From: an uncultured Lachnospiraceae bacterium | GTDB lineage: Bacteria; Bacillota_A; Clostridia; Lachnospirales; Lachnospiraceae | Direction: 5' to 3' | Length of the DNA stretch: 5,116 nt | Assembly: GCA_910588595.1 (NCBI GenBank) | Contig: CAJUQU010000295.1 | Span: forward strand, 1-5,116 | Part shown: positions 1 to 5,063 of the stretch, piece by piece | Layout: each line of letters begins with the position of its first letter | Numbering within the stretch: position 1 is the first letter of the stretch | The notes under the pieces: model-generated | Told to the model about the DNA's origin: nothing | The model's database searches: none | The model's input: the letters and a program-made list of their open reading frames with translations, nothing else | Translations under genes and position numbers: made by a program

Positions 1-53
1 AAAACACTGGGATTTTCTGGCTTCTTAGTGGTACAAACTTTTAACTCACAAGT

Positions 54-81
54 ATTATACACTAAAACAATAGCATGTCAA
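54..81 (-). promoter_or_regulatory. Leftward sigma-A promoter overlapping the GNAT stop codon
   Basis: On the minus strand there is an exact TTGACA -35 box (76-81), a 16-bp spacer and an exact TATAAT -10 box (54-59). The -35 box includes the TGA stop codon of the acetyltransferase gene (78-80). Transcription would start near position 47 and leave the window to the left, so the gene or RNA it serves is not visible. Both hexamers are consensus, which is unlikely by chance at a gene end, but no start codon or RBS can be seen in the 46 bases that remain. Confidence 0.6.
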
Positions 82-647
82 ACATCCGCTTCGATGAAAT
101 GTGTGGGATAGAGATCCCAGTATTTTTGATAGATCCGGTCTTCCTGTCCGTCAAAGTTTAGTTGATACATCCTGAATGTTACCGGAAAGTTTTTGGGCTG
201 CCACTGCTCCTCATAAGAGTAGCAGTATCGCATACCGATCTGACGCATGACCCCGCCGCTCCTCGGATTGTTCCTGTCATGCGTGGCGGTGATATATGGA
301 ATTTGATCCTGTCTGAGCTGCTCGATCAAAGCCCTGTCTGCCTCTGTGACGATCCCCCTGTGCCAAAACTCTTTGCGAATCGCATATCCAAAATCATAGC
401 TGTCATCCATATCTGCTTTTACATAACCGATCGGACAGTCATCTTTGAGACAGATCGCATAGTAATACTTCTTGCCTGCAATCTGCTTCTCATAAAAGGC
501 TTTTGCCTCCTCCATGTTTTTTGCGGGAAACCAGGGCAGGAACGTATTGACTTGCTCATCTTTCAGGAGCTGATACAATGCCCCCACATCACTGTCCTCA
601 AACTTCCTCAGCACAAGCCTGTCTGTCTCAAATCTCAAAGCTGCCAT
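78..647 (-). CDS. GNAT family N-acetyltransferase (RimJ/RimL-like)
   Basis: This 189-aa cytoplasmic protein is predicted to move an acetyl group from acetyl-CoA to an amine; the substrate is unknown. The N-terminus (residues 5-15, RFETDRLVLRK) is the typical opening strand of RimJ/RimL-type acetyltransferases. The acetyl-CoA-binding motif A is seen around residues 86-104 (FGYAIRKEFWHRGIVTEA), and the following NNPRSGGVMRQIGMRY stretch (126-141) matches the family's conserved Asn/Ser and late 'lxxGM' region. Length is normal for the family. The ATG at 645-647 is supported by GGAGG 7 nt upstream. The gene is divergent from the XRE-methyltransferase gene across 191 bp. No good -35/-10 pair and no terminator were found for it. 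Family assignment is firm; a ribosomal-protein, antibiotic or peptide substrate cannot be told apart. Confidence 0.92.
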   Translation of the reverse strand: MAALRFETDRLVLRKFEDSDVGALYQLLKDEQVNTFLPWFPAKNMEEAKAFYEKQIAGKKYYYAICLKDDCPIGYVKADMDDSYDFGYAIRKEFWHRGIVTEADRALIEQLRQDQIPYITATHDRNNPRSGGVMRQIGMRYCYSYEEQWQPKNFPVTFRMYQLNFDGQEDRIYQKYWDLYPTHFIEADV

Positions 648-713
648 TGTATCTCCTCCATAATTGGTACAGTTCCTAAATCGTATATATTAGAACATGT
701 ATGAAAATGTTAT

Positions 714-725
714 TCCGGCGCCGGA
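714..725. repeat. 12-bp GC-rich perfect palindrome
   Basis: TCCGGCGCCGGA is perfectly self-complementary over 12 bp and lies in the otherwise AT-rich divergent intergenic region, about 70 bp upstream of the XRE gene's -10 box. It has no loop and no T-run, so it is not an intrinsic terminator. It could be a protein-binding site serving either divergent gene. The palindrome is certain; its function is not. Confidence 0.4.
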
Positions 726-753
726 CCTCAGCTTTCGTCTTACAGGCGAATCC

Positions 754-775
754 ATTCTCCGTATTATGAGAATAC
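754..775. promoter_or_regulatory. Candidate operator: nested inverted repeats
   Basis: Two dyads overlap here: ATTCTC-N8-GAGAAT (754-773) and GTATT-N5-AATAC (761-775), both with perfect arms. They end where the -35 region of the XRE-methyltransferase promoter would sit (771-776). XRE regulators commonly bind short dyads of this kind and repress their own promoter, so the site is a candidate autoregulatory operator. Binding is inferred only from position and symmetry. Confidence 0.4.
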
Positions 776-799
776 AAATGTGCTGTCTTCTGTTATAAT
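771..799 (+). promoter_or_regulatory. Extended -10 promoter of the XRE-methyltransferase gene
   Basis: A perfect TATAAT lies at 794-799, preceded by TG plus one base (791-793), the extended -10 element. The -35 position at 17-bp spacing (AATACA, 771-776) matches consensus only in its last three bases, as expected when an extended -10 compensates. The predicted start near 806 gives a leader of roughly 33 nt before the ATG at 839. Confidence 0.6.
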
Positions 800-838
800 C
801 AAACAGAAAGATAAATATATACTACGGAGGTTGTACGG

Positions 839-1981
839 ATGCGAAAAATATCATTGCGCATTGCCGATCTGCGCAAAAAGAAACAGATCACACAGCAGGA
901 GCTGGCGGACAACATCGGCGTGTCCTTCCAGACCATCAGCAAATGGGAGACGGGGATCAACATGCCGGACATCTCCATGCTCCCACTGCTGTCCGAATAT
1001 TTCCAGGTGTCCACAGACCAGCTCCTGGGATTGCAGCCGCTCGACGGCGAGACCTATATCCCCGAACAGACTGCCACAAGGGACTTTTGGAACAAGAAAC
1101 TGGACTATCTGCTGCGAACACGAAAAAGCTATTGGAATGACGATTATGTCCATTTCCTCATCTCGCATGTATGGAAGATCGACCAGCCTGTCTCCGTGCT
1201 GGACTGCGGCTGTGGCTATGGCTTTTTGGGACTGCTCCTTCTCCCCCACCTTCCTGCGGGAAGCACCTACACCGGAATTGATTTTGCAGAGGATCTGATC
1301 CAGGAGGGAAAGTATCTCTTTGCGAGCCAGGGCATTGACGCCGATTTTATCTGTCAGGATGTCCTGTCGCACACTGCCAGTGATCAATATGATCTCGTCA
1401 TCTGCCAGGCGGTGCTCAGGCATCTGGACGATCCGACAGCCTTTCTGCAGAAAATGATCACCTTTGCCAGACCGGGCGGCTACGTCGTATGCACGGATGC
1501 GAACAGGGAGTTTGAGTGCGACGGGCTCTATATTGACGGGATGGACTACCGTGAACTGTGCCGACATGAGGGGCTCGAAAAGAAATGGCAGACAGAACTT
1601 GCTATGCAGGGGCGGGACTACGCTGTCGCGATCAGGACTGCCCACATGATGCAGAAGCTCGGGCTGGTCGATGTCAACGTGCGCATGAACGACAAGGTGG
1701 AATTCGTCACACCCCAGCTGCCGGACTACGAGGAGACCAAAAGCGATTTTATCACGTACAATGACTGGTCTTACGGCATCAGCGAGGAGGAGCGGGAGCG
1801 CCTGATCCGCCACCTGATCAACCACGGCTTATCGCTTCGGGAGGCTGAGGATTACTGTGACCGAAACGTGTGGATTGCAGAATATTTCTCCCAAAATCCG
1901 GCAGCCGGATATACTTTTATGAAAGGACATATGATCTCTTATGGAAAAAAACAGGACAAAAAAGCATACACTTCTGATTGA
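839..1981 (+). CDS. XRE-type HTH regulator fused to class I SAM-dependent methyltransferase
   Basis: This 380-aa protein joins a DNA-binding domain to a methyltransferase. Residues 5-65 form an HTH_3/XRE domain; TQQELADNIGVSFQTISKWE (18-37) is the helix-turn-helix core. A linker (about 66-115) leads to a Rossmann methyltransferase domain. Motif I is VLDCGCGYGFLG (120-131), the acidic ribose-binding end of the next strand is YTGIDFAEDLI (144-154), the motif near residues 168-175 (ADFICQDV) fits the adenine-contacting loop, and DLVICQAVLRHLDDP (185-199) is the post-motif II/IV strand and helix. The C-terminal 150 residues (about 230-380) are charged and may form a substrate-binding lid. The ATG has CGGAGG 8 nt upstream (825-830). 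The 3' end overlaps the HAD gene by 41 nt. The protein may repress its own promoter and methylate a small molecule or protein; a DNA methylase role is unlikely because no NPPY/DPPY-type motif is seen. Confidence 0.93.
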   Translation: MRKISLRIADLRKKKQITQQELADNIGVSFQTISKWETGINMPDISMLPLLSEYFQVSTDQLLGLQPLDGETYIPEQTATRDFWNKKLDYLLRTRKSYWNDDYVHFLISHVWKIDQPVSVLDCGCGYGFLGLLLLPHLPAGSTYTGIDFAEDLIQEGKYLFASQGIDADFICQDVLSHTASDQYDLVICQAVLRHLDDPTAFLQKMITFARPGGYVVCTDANREFECDGLYIDGMDYRELCRHEGLEKKWQTELAMQGRDYAVAIRTAHMMQKLGLVDVNVRMNDKVEFVTPQLPDYEETKSDFITYNDWSYGISEEERERLIRHLINHGLSLREAEDYCDRNVWIAEYFSQNPAAGYTFMKGHMISYGKKQDKKAYTSD

Positions 1982-2573
1982 CATGTACGGCGTTATCCTC
2001 AAAGAGAGCAAGGGATATTTTATCCCGTACACGTACGAGCATTTTGCGCAGACAGCGCACGACAGGATCACCAGGGCATTCCGGGAGGAGCAATTATTTA
2101 CCAAAGCCGGCAATGGCGATCTTAGCTCCGACGCGTTCCTGTCCCGTCTAGGCTACACCGATCCCGCGGCGACAATGCGCGATTATCTGGAAAACTATCT
2201 GACACTCGACGAAGGGTTTATCCTGTTTGCAGAGAAGAACCACGAGCGCTATGACTTTGTGCTGCTCTCCAACGACGTGAGCGAGTGGAACCGGTATTTG
2301 TTCGATCTTTACGGGCTGCACAAATATTTCAAGGACAGTATCGTCAGCGGAAACGTCCGTATGCGCAAACCGGAACCCCGCATCTTCTCGTATGCGCTGG
2401 ATCGTCTACAGTGCAGCCCAGGCGAGTGCACGCTGATCGACAACAGTGTCAAAAACCTGGACGCGGCACAGCGCCTTGGGATCGGTACCGTGCTGTTCAA
2501 CAGGGACAAGGAAGCCTACACGGGAAACATCGTCAACACCTTTGAGGAGCTTGCGCAGCTGCTCTTGCTGTAA
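1941..2573 (+). CDS. HAD-superfamily hydrolase (DxY-type motif I)
   Basis: This 210-aa cytoplasmic protein is predicted to be a haloacid dehalogenase-like hydrolase; the substrate is unknown. Motif I is LLIDMYGVIL (11-20) with nucleophile Asp14. The residue two positions on is Tyr16, not the Asp typical of phosphatases. Motif II is VLLSND (107-112, Ser110), motif III is Lys143 in RMRKPEPRIF, and motif IV is TLIDNSVKNLDAA (164-176, Asp167). Residues 25-95 are the helical cap insertion. The start overlaps the upstream gene's end by 41 nt in another frame. The nearest purine-rich AAAGGA (1922-1927) lies 13 nt upstream, which is long, so translation probably depends on coupling to the upstream gene. 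An ATG at 1983 exists but has no RBS and would cut out Asp14. DxY is known in L-2-haloacid dehalogenases, while the cap resembles sugar-phosphatase-like members; neither activity can be assigned. Confidence 0.9.
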   Translation: MEKNRTKKHTLLIDMYGVILKESKGYFIPYTYEHFAQTAHDRITRAFREEQLFTKAGNGDLSSDAFLSRLGYTDPAATMRDYLENYLTLDEGFILFAEKNHERYDFVLLSNDVSEWNRYLFDLYGLHKYFKDSIVSGNVRMRKPEPRIFSYALDRLQCSPGECTLIDNSVKNLDAAQRLGIGTVLFNRDKEAYTGNIVNTFEELAQLLLL

Positions 2574-2611
2574 AAAATATTGTTCAATAGCCGGATCGCA
2601 CGCCAAAAGAT

Positions 2612-3073
2612 CTATCGCCTGAACCCTTTCACCACCGCTCCCCCGATCCACGCGCCAAGCGTGTTCAGAACGAGATCGTCCAGCTCCGAAAAACCAGTCC
2701 CAAACACAAACTGCATCGATTCGATCAACAGGGAAAACAAAAATCCGTATAGAACCGTCTGAAAAAGCCTTCTCGATATCCCCATATACTGCAGATACAT
2801 GCCAAACGGGACAAACCAAACGATATTTCCGACAGACAAATAGGTGAATGCAAACCAGTCACCGCGCCCGATCAGGTCGATATACCCCTCAAAAAGTGTC
2901 AGAATGATCTTTCCATTCCGACACAGATCCTGCAGTGTGAAGGAGGAGCGGAATACCGTGATCCGCAGTACGACTGCTAAATATATCAAAAACAAAACCG
3001 TTGCTGCCCCTTTGTGACCTCTTTTCATCTGTTGTATATCCCCGCATTCTGTATTACACAGCACTCTTTTCAC
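2612..3073 (-). CDS. VanZ-like family integral membrane protein
   Basis: This protein, 153 aa from a GTG at 3071-3073, is a small membrane protein of the VanZ-like family. Four hydrophobic segments are visible at about residues 23-42, 81-98, 103-124 and 134-150. Family hallmarks are present: GNIVWFVPFG (82-91), LLIESMQ (115-121) and ELDDLVLNTLGAWIGG (130-145). Founding VanZ lowers teicoplanin susceptibility, but most relatives have no known role. The GTG follows the TGA of the flavodoxin gene with no gap and has AAGGA 4-5 nt upstream. An alternative ATG at 3026-3028 (residue 16) with GGGG about 11 nt upstream would remove a polar leader and give a more typical family N-terminus, so the start is uncertain. 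It is the last gene of the TetR operon and converges on the HAD gene with 38 bp between; no terminator hairpin is visible there. Confidence 0.88.
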   Translation of the reverse strand: MKRVLCNTECGDIQQMKRGHKGAATVLFLIYLAVVLRITVFRSSFTLQDLCRNGKIILTLFEGYIDLIGRGDWFAFTYLSVGNIVWFVPFGMYLQYMGISRRLFQTVLYGFLFSLLIESMQFVFGTGFSELDDLVLNTLGAWIGGAVVKGFRR

Positions 3074-3616
3074 TCAATCCTTCAAAGAGTTCAAGTACGA
3101 AACCAGCGGCTCGATATACTCTATAGAAGAAATGTCATACGAACTCCTGATCGCCTGCTCAAACTCGATGTCCTGCGCGGTTTTGTTCTTTTTGTTCTTG
3201 ACCATGACTGCCGCCACTTTCATCATCAGCCTGTCCGCCAGGGACATTTTCTCGTAGCACAGCCCGCTCTGCATATAAAAATGCGGTATCTTTGCAAGTT
3301 CATCCGATGAGAGGTTCTGCTTCCAAAACGCCTCGACAGTCTCGGCGGCGGCGTTTGGCGTCGCCCCGGTCACAAACAGGATCAGCCTGCTGACCCCGCT
3401 CTTTTCAAACAGTTTTTTTGCTTTCTGGTAGCCGTCCATCATGCCCGCGTGGGCGCGTGTCCCGAAAATGACAACATCATACCCTGACAGCATATCCGCC
3501 GACACACTCCTGTAGTCCGCAAGCGCACATTCCATCCGCTCCGCGATCATCTCCGCGTATTTCTTCGTAAAACCCGTGCTGCTCTTATAGACAACGATCA
3601 TATTGCTCTGTTTCAC
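3074..3616 (-). CDS. Flavodoxin-domain protein (HemG/flavodoxin_5-like)
   Basis: Read from the GTG at 3614-3616, this is a 180-aa soluble protein. MIVVYKSSTGFTKKYAEMIA (6-25) is the first beta strand with the FMN phosphate-binding loop (SSTGFT). DVVIFGTRAHAGMMDGYQKA (47-66) is the strand and loop that stack on the flavin, and LILFVTGATP (78-87) is the next strand. The C-terminal stretch with YEKMSLADRLMMKVAAVM (121-138) is typical of the clostridial relatives of protoporphyrinogen-oxidase-type flavodoxins. It probably binds FMN and carries electrons or reduces a quinone or small molecule; the partner is unknown. An in-frame ATG at 3665-3667 would add 17 residues that look unrelated to flavodoxins; the GTG has GGAGG 8 nt upstream and is preferred. 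An ATG at 3599-3601 is a third option. The start lies inside the TetR gene (32-nt overlap), so the two are probably translationally coupled. Confidence 0.88.
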   Translation of the reverse strand: MKQSNMIVVYKSSTGFTKKYAEMIAERMECALADYRSVSADMLSGYDVVIFGTRAHAGMMDGYQKAKKLFEKSGVSRLILFVTGATPNAAAETVEAFWKQNLSSDELAKIPHFYMQSGLCYEKMSLADRLMMKVAAVMVKNKKNKTAQDIEFEQAIRSSYDISSIEYIEPLVSYLNSLKD

Positions 3617-4172
3617 AATCTCTTCCTCCCATCCTAAATGCCTCATACGCTTTCTGCTGCTGCGCAAAGATCTCGCCCGTCGAGATCCCCGGCGAAGTCA
3701 CCGAAAATATAGTGCCCAGCCCGATCGTGTAGATCAGCATGTGCAGATGCATCTGTCTCGCCTGCGGCACACTGATCTGCAGCTGCTCCGCGATAAAGTC
3801 CGCAACCTGCGGAGCGGCTTCTGACTGGTACAAATCACTGAGTGAGGAGATCCCGTCCCTCTGCCGCAGTATGAATATCCTGAACAGATTCGGCTCCTCC
3901 TGCGCCAGCCGGATATACGCATTTCCCGTGCTGCGGAACAAGTCCTTCCTGTCAATGTGCGCCGCTATGTATTCCCGTATAAAGCAGTTCACCTGATCTG
4001 TCACGTCCCGGCGCAGACCTTCCATGTTTTTACAATAGCTGTAGATCGGCTGTACGGAACAGCCGATCCTGTCGGCGATATTTTTCACCAGCACCTGCTC
4101 CATACCGCTGTTCCGCGCAATCTCAAAAGCCGCATCGACAACCATTTCCTTTGTGATCCTTTGTTTTGGCAT
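3585..4172 (-). CDS. TetR/AcrR family transcriptional regulator
   Basis: This 195-aa protein is a dimeric ligand-responsive repressor by family. The N-terminal DNA-binding domain spans about residues 5-52: ITKEMVVDAAFEIARNSGM (6-24) is helix 1, and LVKNIADRIGCSVQPIYSYC (28-47) is the helix-turn-helix with recognition residues SVQPIYSY. The remainder (about 53-180) is the all-helical ligand and dimerisation domain, rich in aromatic and hydrophobic residues; RLAQEEPNLFRIFI (88-101) is typical of the AcrR-like type. The ATG has AAAGGAG 6-7 nt upstream. It is the first gene of an operon with the flavodoxin and VanZ-like genes and starts behind its own consensus promoter with an inverted repeat, so autorepression relieved by an unknown ligand is the simplest model. 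The ligand cannot be predicted. Confidence 0.93.
   Translation of the reverse strand: MPKQRITKEMVVDAAFEIARNSGMEQVLVKNIADRIGCSVQPIYSYCKNMEGLRRDVTDQVNCFIREYIAAHIDRKDLFRSTGNAYIRLAQEEPNLFRIFILRQRDGISSLSDLYQSEAAPQVADFIAEQLQISVPQARQMHLHMLIYTIGLGTIFSVTSPGISTGEIFAQQQKAYEAFRMGGRDCETEQYDRCL
3625..3629 (-). promoter_or_regulatory. Shine-Dalgarno that fixes the flavodoxin start at GTG 3616
   Basis: The minus-strand sequence GGGAGG covers this site and stands 8 nt before a GTG at 3614-3616. The same bases encode the Met-Gly-Gly part of the TetR C-terminus. The longer ATG start at 3667 has no comparable site, which is why the shorter product is annotated. Confidence 0.7.
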
Positions 4173-4194
4173 TGGACTCTCCTTTAAATAAATA

Positions 4195-4206
4195 ATTTAT
4201 ATAAAT
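4195..4206. repeat. 12-bp AT palindrome at the TetR transcription start
   Basis: ATTTATATAAAT is a perfect 12-bp palindrome lying at the expected +1 position (near 4202) of the TetR promoter. A second operator for the TetR protein is possible, but pure A/T palindromes arise easily in AT-rich leader DNA. Confidence 0.25.
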
Positions 4207-4208
4207 CG

Positions 4209-4237
4209 ATTATAATAGTTGATTCTGTGTTTGTCAA
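4209..4237 (-). promoter_or_regulatory. Perfect consensus sigma-A promoter of the TetR operon
   Basis: On the minus strand TTGACA (4232-4237) and TATAAT (4209-4214) are both exact consensus and separated by exactly 17 bp (4215-4231). Expected transcription start is near 4202, giving a leader of about 30 nt before the TetR ATG. Such a strong promoter suggests that expression is held down by a repressor. Confidence 0.85.
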
Positions 4238-4240
4238 CTA
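4216..4240. promoter_or_regulatory. Candidate TetR operator (7-bp inverted repeat over -35 and spacer)
   Basis: TAGTTGA (4216-4222) and TCAACTA (4234-4240) are perfect inverted arms separated by 11 bp. The dyad covers the whole -35 box and the spacer of the TetR promoter, where a bound repressor would block RNA polymerase. The 25-bp size and position fit TetR-family operators. No T-run follows, so it is not a terminator for the upstream gene. Confidence 0.6.
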
Positions 4241-4249
4241 AAGTTTCAT

Positions 4250-4570
4250 TTAAACAGAAATCAAGTCCTCATCAAAGTATCGTTTGCTTTTCCTTTTCCC
4301 ATTGATGCTGATGGTGTAAAAACAGCAATTCCGATTGAAATGCCAGTGAATCTCTACAATCACACCTGTCATTTCGGGATGGTTGCATGGCGAGACCTGT
4401 TCCCCATAAACAAACCGGGGAGGCGGCAATTCTCTAACTCCTTCTATATCCATCTCATAACCAGCTTTAGGCAATATAACTAAGGCTTTATTATTGTCTA
4501 TTTTGTATTGAACAACTGTTTGAAATAATCCATCCTCCAACGCTTTGCTGTCGAAACATATACCCCACAT
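4250..4570 (-). CDS. Uncharacterised 106-aa protein, possible small beta-barrel
   Basis: I do not recognise a named family with confidence. The protein is soluble, with no signal peptide or membrane segment. Residues 1-48 include two hydrophobic stretches (GLFQTVVQYKI, ALVILPKAGYEM). The C-terminal part has a striking pattern: RFVYGEQVSPCNHPEMTGVI (52-71), then HWHFNRNCCFYTISI (75-89), then NGKRKSKRYFDEDL (90-103). Alternating strands with a Gly-rich turn and a final basic 'GKxKSKRYxxxDL' motif suggest a compact SH3-like or KOW-like barrel that could bind nucleic acid or a protein; this is inference. The ATG has GGAGG 8 nt upstream (minus strand) and a promoter at 4614-4642. Base composition is AT-richer than the operon to the left. 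The gene ends 13 bp from the -35 box of the TetR promoter, with no terminator between. Confidence 0.72.
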   Translation of the reverse strand: MWGICFDSKALEDGLFQTVVQYKIDNNKALVILPKAGYEMDIEGVRELPPPRFVYGEQVSPCNHPEMTGVIVEIHWHFNRNCCFYTISINGKRKSKRYFDEDLISV

Positions 4571-4613
4571 AAAAGAAACCTCCGTTTGCGTAAAATCTCG
4601 CTTTATATCCTCG

Positions 4614-4642
4614 ATTATAAAATGTTTTCCTGATGCTTACAA
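4614..4642 (-). promoter_or_regulatory. Promoter of the 106-aa gene
   Basis: On the minus strand TTGTAA (4637-4642, four of six consensus bases) is followed by a 17-bp spacer and an exact TATAAT (4614-4619). The predicted start near 4607 gives a leader of about 36 nt ending in the GGAGG site before the ATG at 4570. Confidence 0.6.
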
Positions 4643-4723
4643 TACAAATTTACAAGTTCGTTTTACATGGATACTCAATTCAAAAAGAAATGTTGTTATG
4701 ACCAAAAATGATGTCCATAAAAG

Positions 4724-4912
4724 TTAAATGGGTATTGTATTTACAGATGAAAGAGAACGATCAGGCTTTGTTCTTAATTTTTCCGCGCCACACAGGACAT
4801 AGAAATTCACCAGGTAAAAGCCACGACCATCAGTCAATATCTTGATATGTTGCTTTGATTTGCTTTATAGAATTCGTTCCTGTTTCTGGAAGTCATCTTC
4901 CATGCTCATCAT
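4724..4912 (-). pseudogene. Possible broken reading frame (one internal stop)
   Basis: On the minus strand an ATG at 4910-4912 opens 15 codons (beginning MMSMEDDFQKQE), hits TAA at 4865-4867, and the same frame then stays open for 46 codons to TAA at 4724-4726, with text such as TDGRGFYLVNFYVLCGAEKL in the second part. The start overlaps the TGA of the frame coming from the right edge (ATGA), as in coupled genes. No RBS is visible and I recognise no domain. It may be a decayed small gene or chance. Confidence 0.2.
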
Positions 4913-4930
4913 AAAATTTCATTACTAAAT

Positions 4931-4971
4931 ATAAAAAATTCTTGCTTCTCCTGATTGTGACAAGCAAGAAT
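4931..4971 (-). terminator. Rho-independent terminator for leftward transcription
   Basis: ATTCTTGCTT (4938-4947) and AAGCAAGAAT (4962-4971) form a perfect 10-bp stem with a 14-nt loop. On the minus strand the stem is followed directly by a run of T (4933-4937), making a classic intrinsic terminator. On the plus strand no T-run follows, so it works in one direction only. It would end a transcript coming from the right. Confidence 0.7.
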
Positions 4972-4979
4972 GATCTGAA

Positions 4980-5063
4980 CTACCCTATTTTCCTGTAGAT
5001 CAAGATCGCTACAACCTCTACTGTAAGTATAATGTTGTAGACCCATTGAATACAATTGTACAT
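4980..5063 (-). CDS. 27-codon hydrophobic mini-ORF just upstream of a terminator
   Basis: An ATG at 5061-5063 opens a 27-residue peptide ending in TAG at 4980-4982. It starts MYNCIQWVYN, continues with a hydrophobic stretch IILTVEVVAILIY and ends with the basic tail RKIG. That is one possible membrane-spanning helix with a positive C-terminus, the layout of small membrane peptides such as type I toxins. The stop lies 8 nt before the terminator stem, the normal distance for a short monocistronic mRNA. Against it: no Shine-Dalgarno is visible before the ATG, the frame is closed by a TAG ten codons upstream, and a different frame is open across the same stretch. I do not recognise it as a member of a known toxin family. 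Confidence 0.25.
   Translation of the reverse strand: MYNCIQWVYNIILTVEVVAILIYRKIG
5009..5040. repeat. 7-bp inverted repeat inside the mini-ORF
   Basis: CTACAAC (5009-5015) and GTTGTAG (5034-5040) are perfect inverted arms 18 bp apart. A separate 10-bp palindrome, TACAATTGTA, lies at 5051-5060 just after the mini-ORF's start codon on the minus strand. In RNA these could fold over the start region of the mini-ORF. Function is unknown. Confidence 0.3.

Noticed and set aside
1..111. Plus-strand frame open from the left edge for 36 codons
   Set aside because: It ends inside the convergent acetyltransferase gene, shows no recognisable protein text and could arise by chance.
162..704. 180-codon plus-strand open frame opposite the acetyltransferase gene
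   Set aside because: It is antisense to a gene with a clear GNAT motif, has no RBS and shows no domain; its cysteine- and histidine-rich text is typical of a shadow frame.
661..720. Minus-strand promoter for the acetyltransferase gene
   Set aside because: TATATA-like -10 boxes exist, but no acceptable -35 box lies 16-18 bp upstream.
851..1825. 324-codon minus-strand open frame opposite the XRE-methyltransferase gene
   Set aside because: It is long but fully antisense to a gene with clear HTH and SAM-binding motifs, and its translation has no recognisable domain.
2574..2611. Terminator between the convergent HAD and VanZ-like genes
   Set aside because: Only weak 4-bp stems are visible and none is followed by a T-run.
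4545..4727. 60-codon plus-strand frame
   Set aside because: It overlaps the start, RBS and promoter of the 106-aa minus-strand gene, has no RBS and its composition is not protein-like.
4742..4858. Plus-strand fragments that could be read as a frameshifted gene end
   Set aside because: The pieces lie in different frames with stops, are antisense to the broken minus-strand frame, and match no family I recognise.
4887..4902. Hairpin TGGAAG-TCAT-CTTCCA as a terminator
   Set aside because: No T-run follows on either strand and the stem is only 6 bp.
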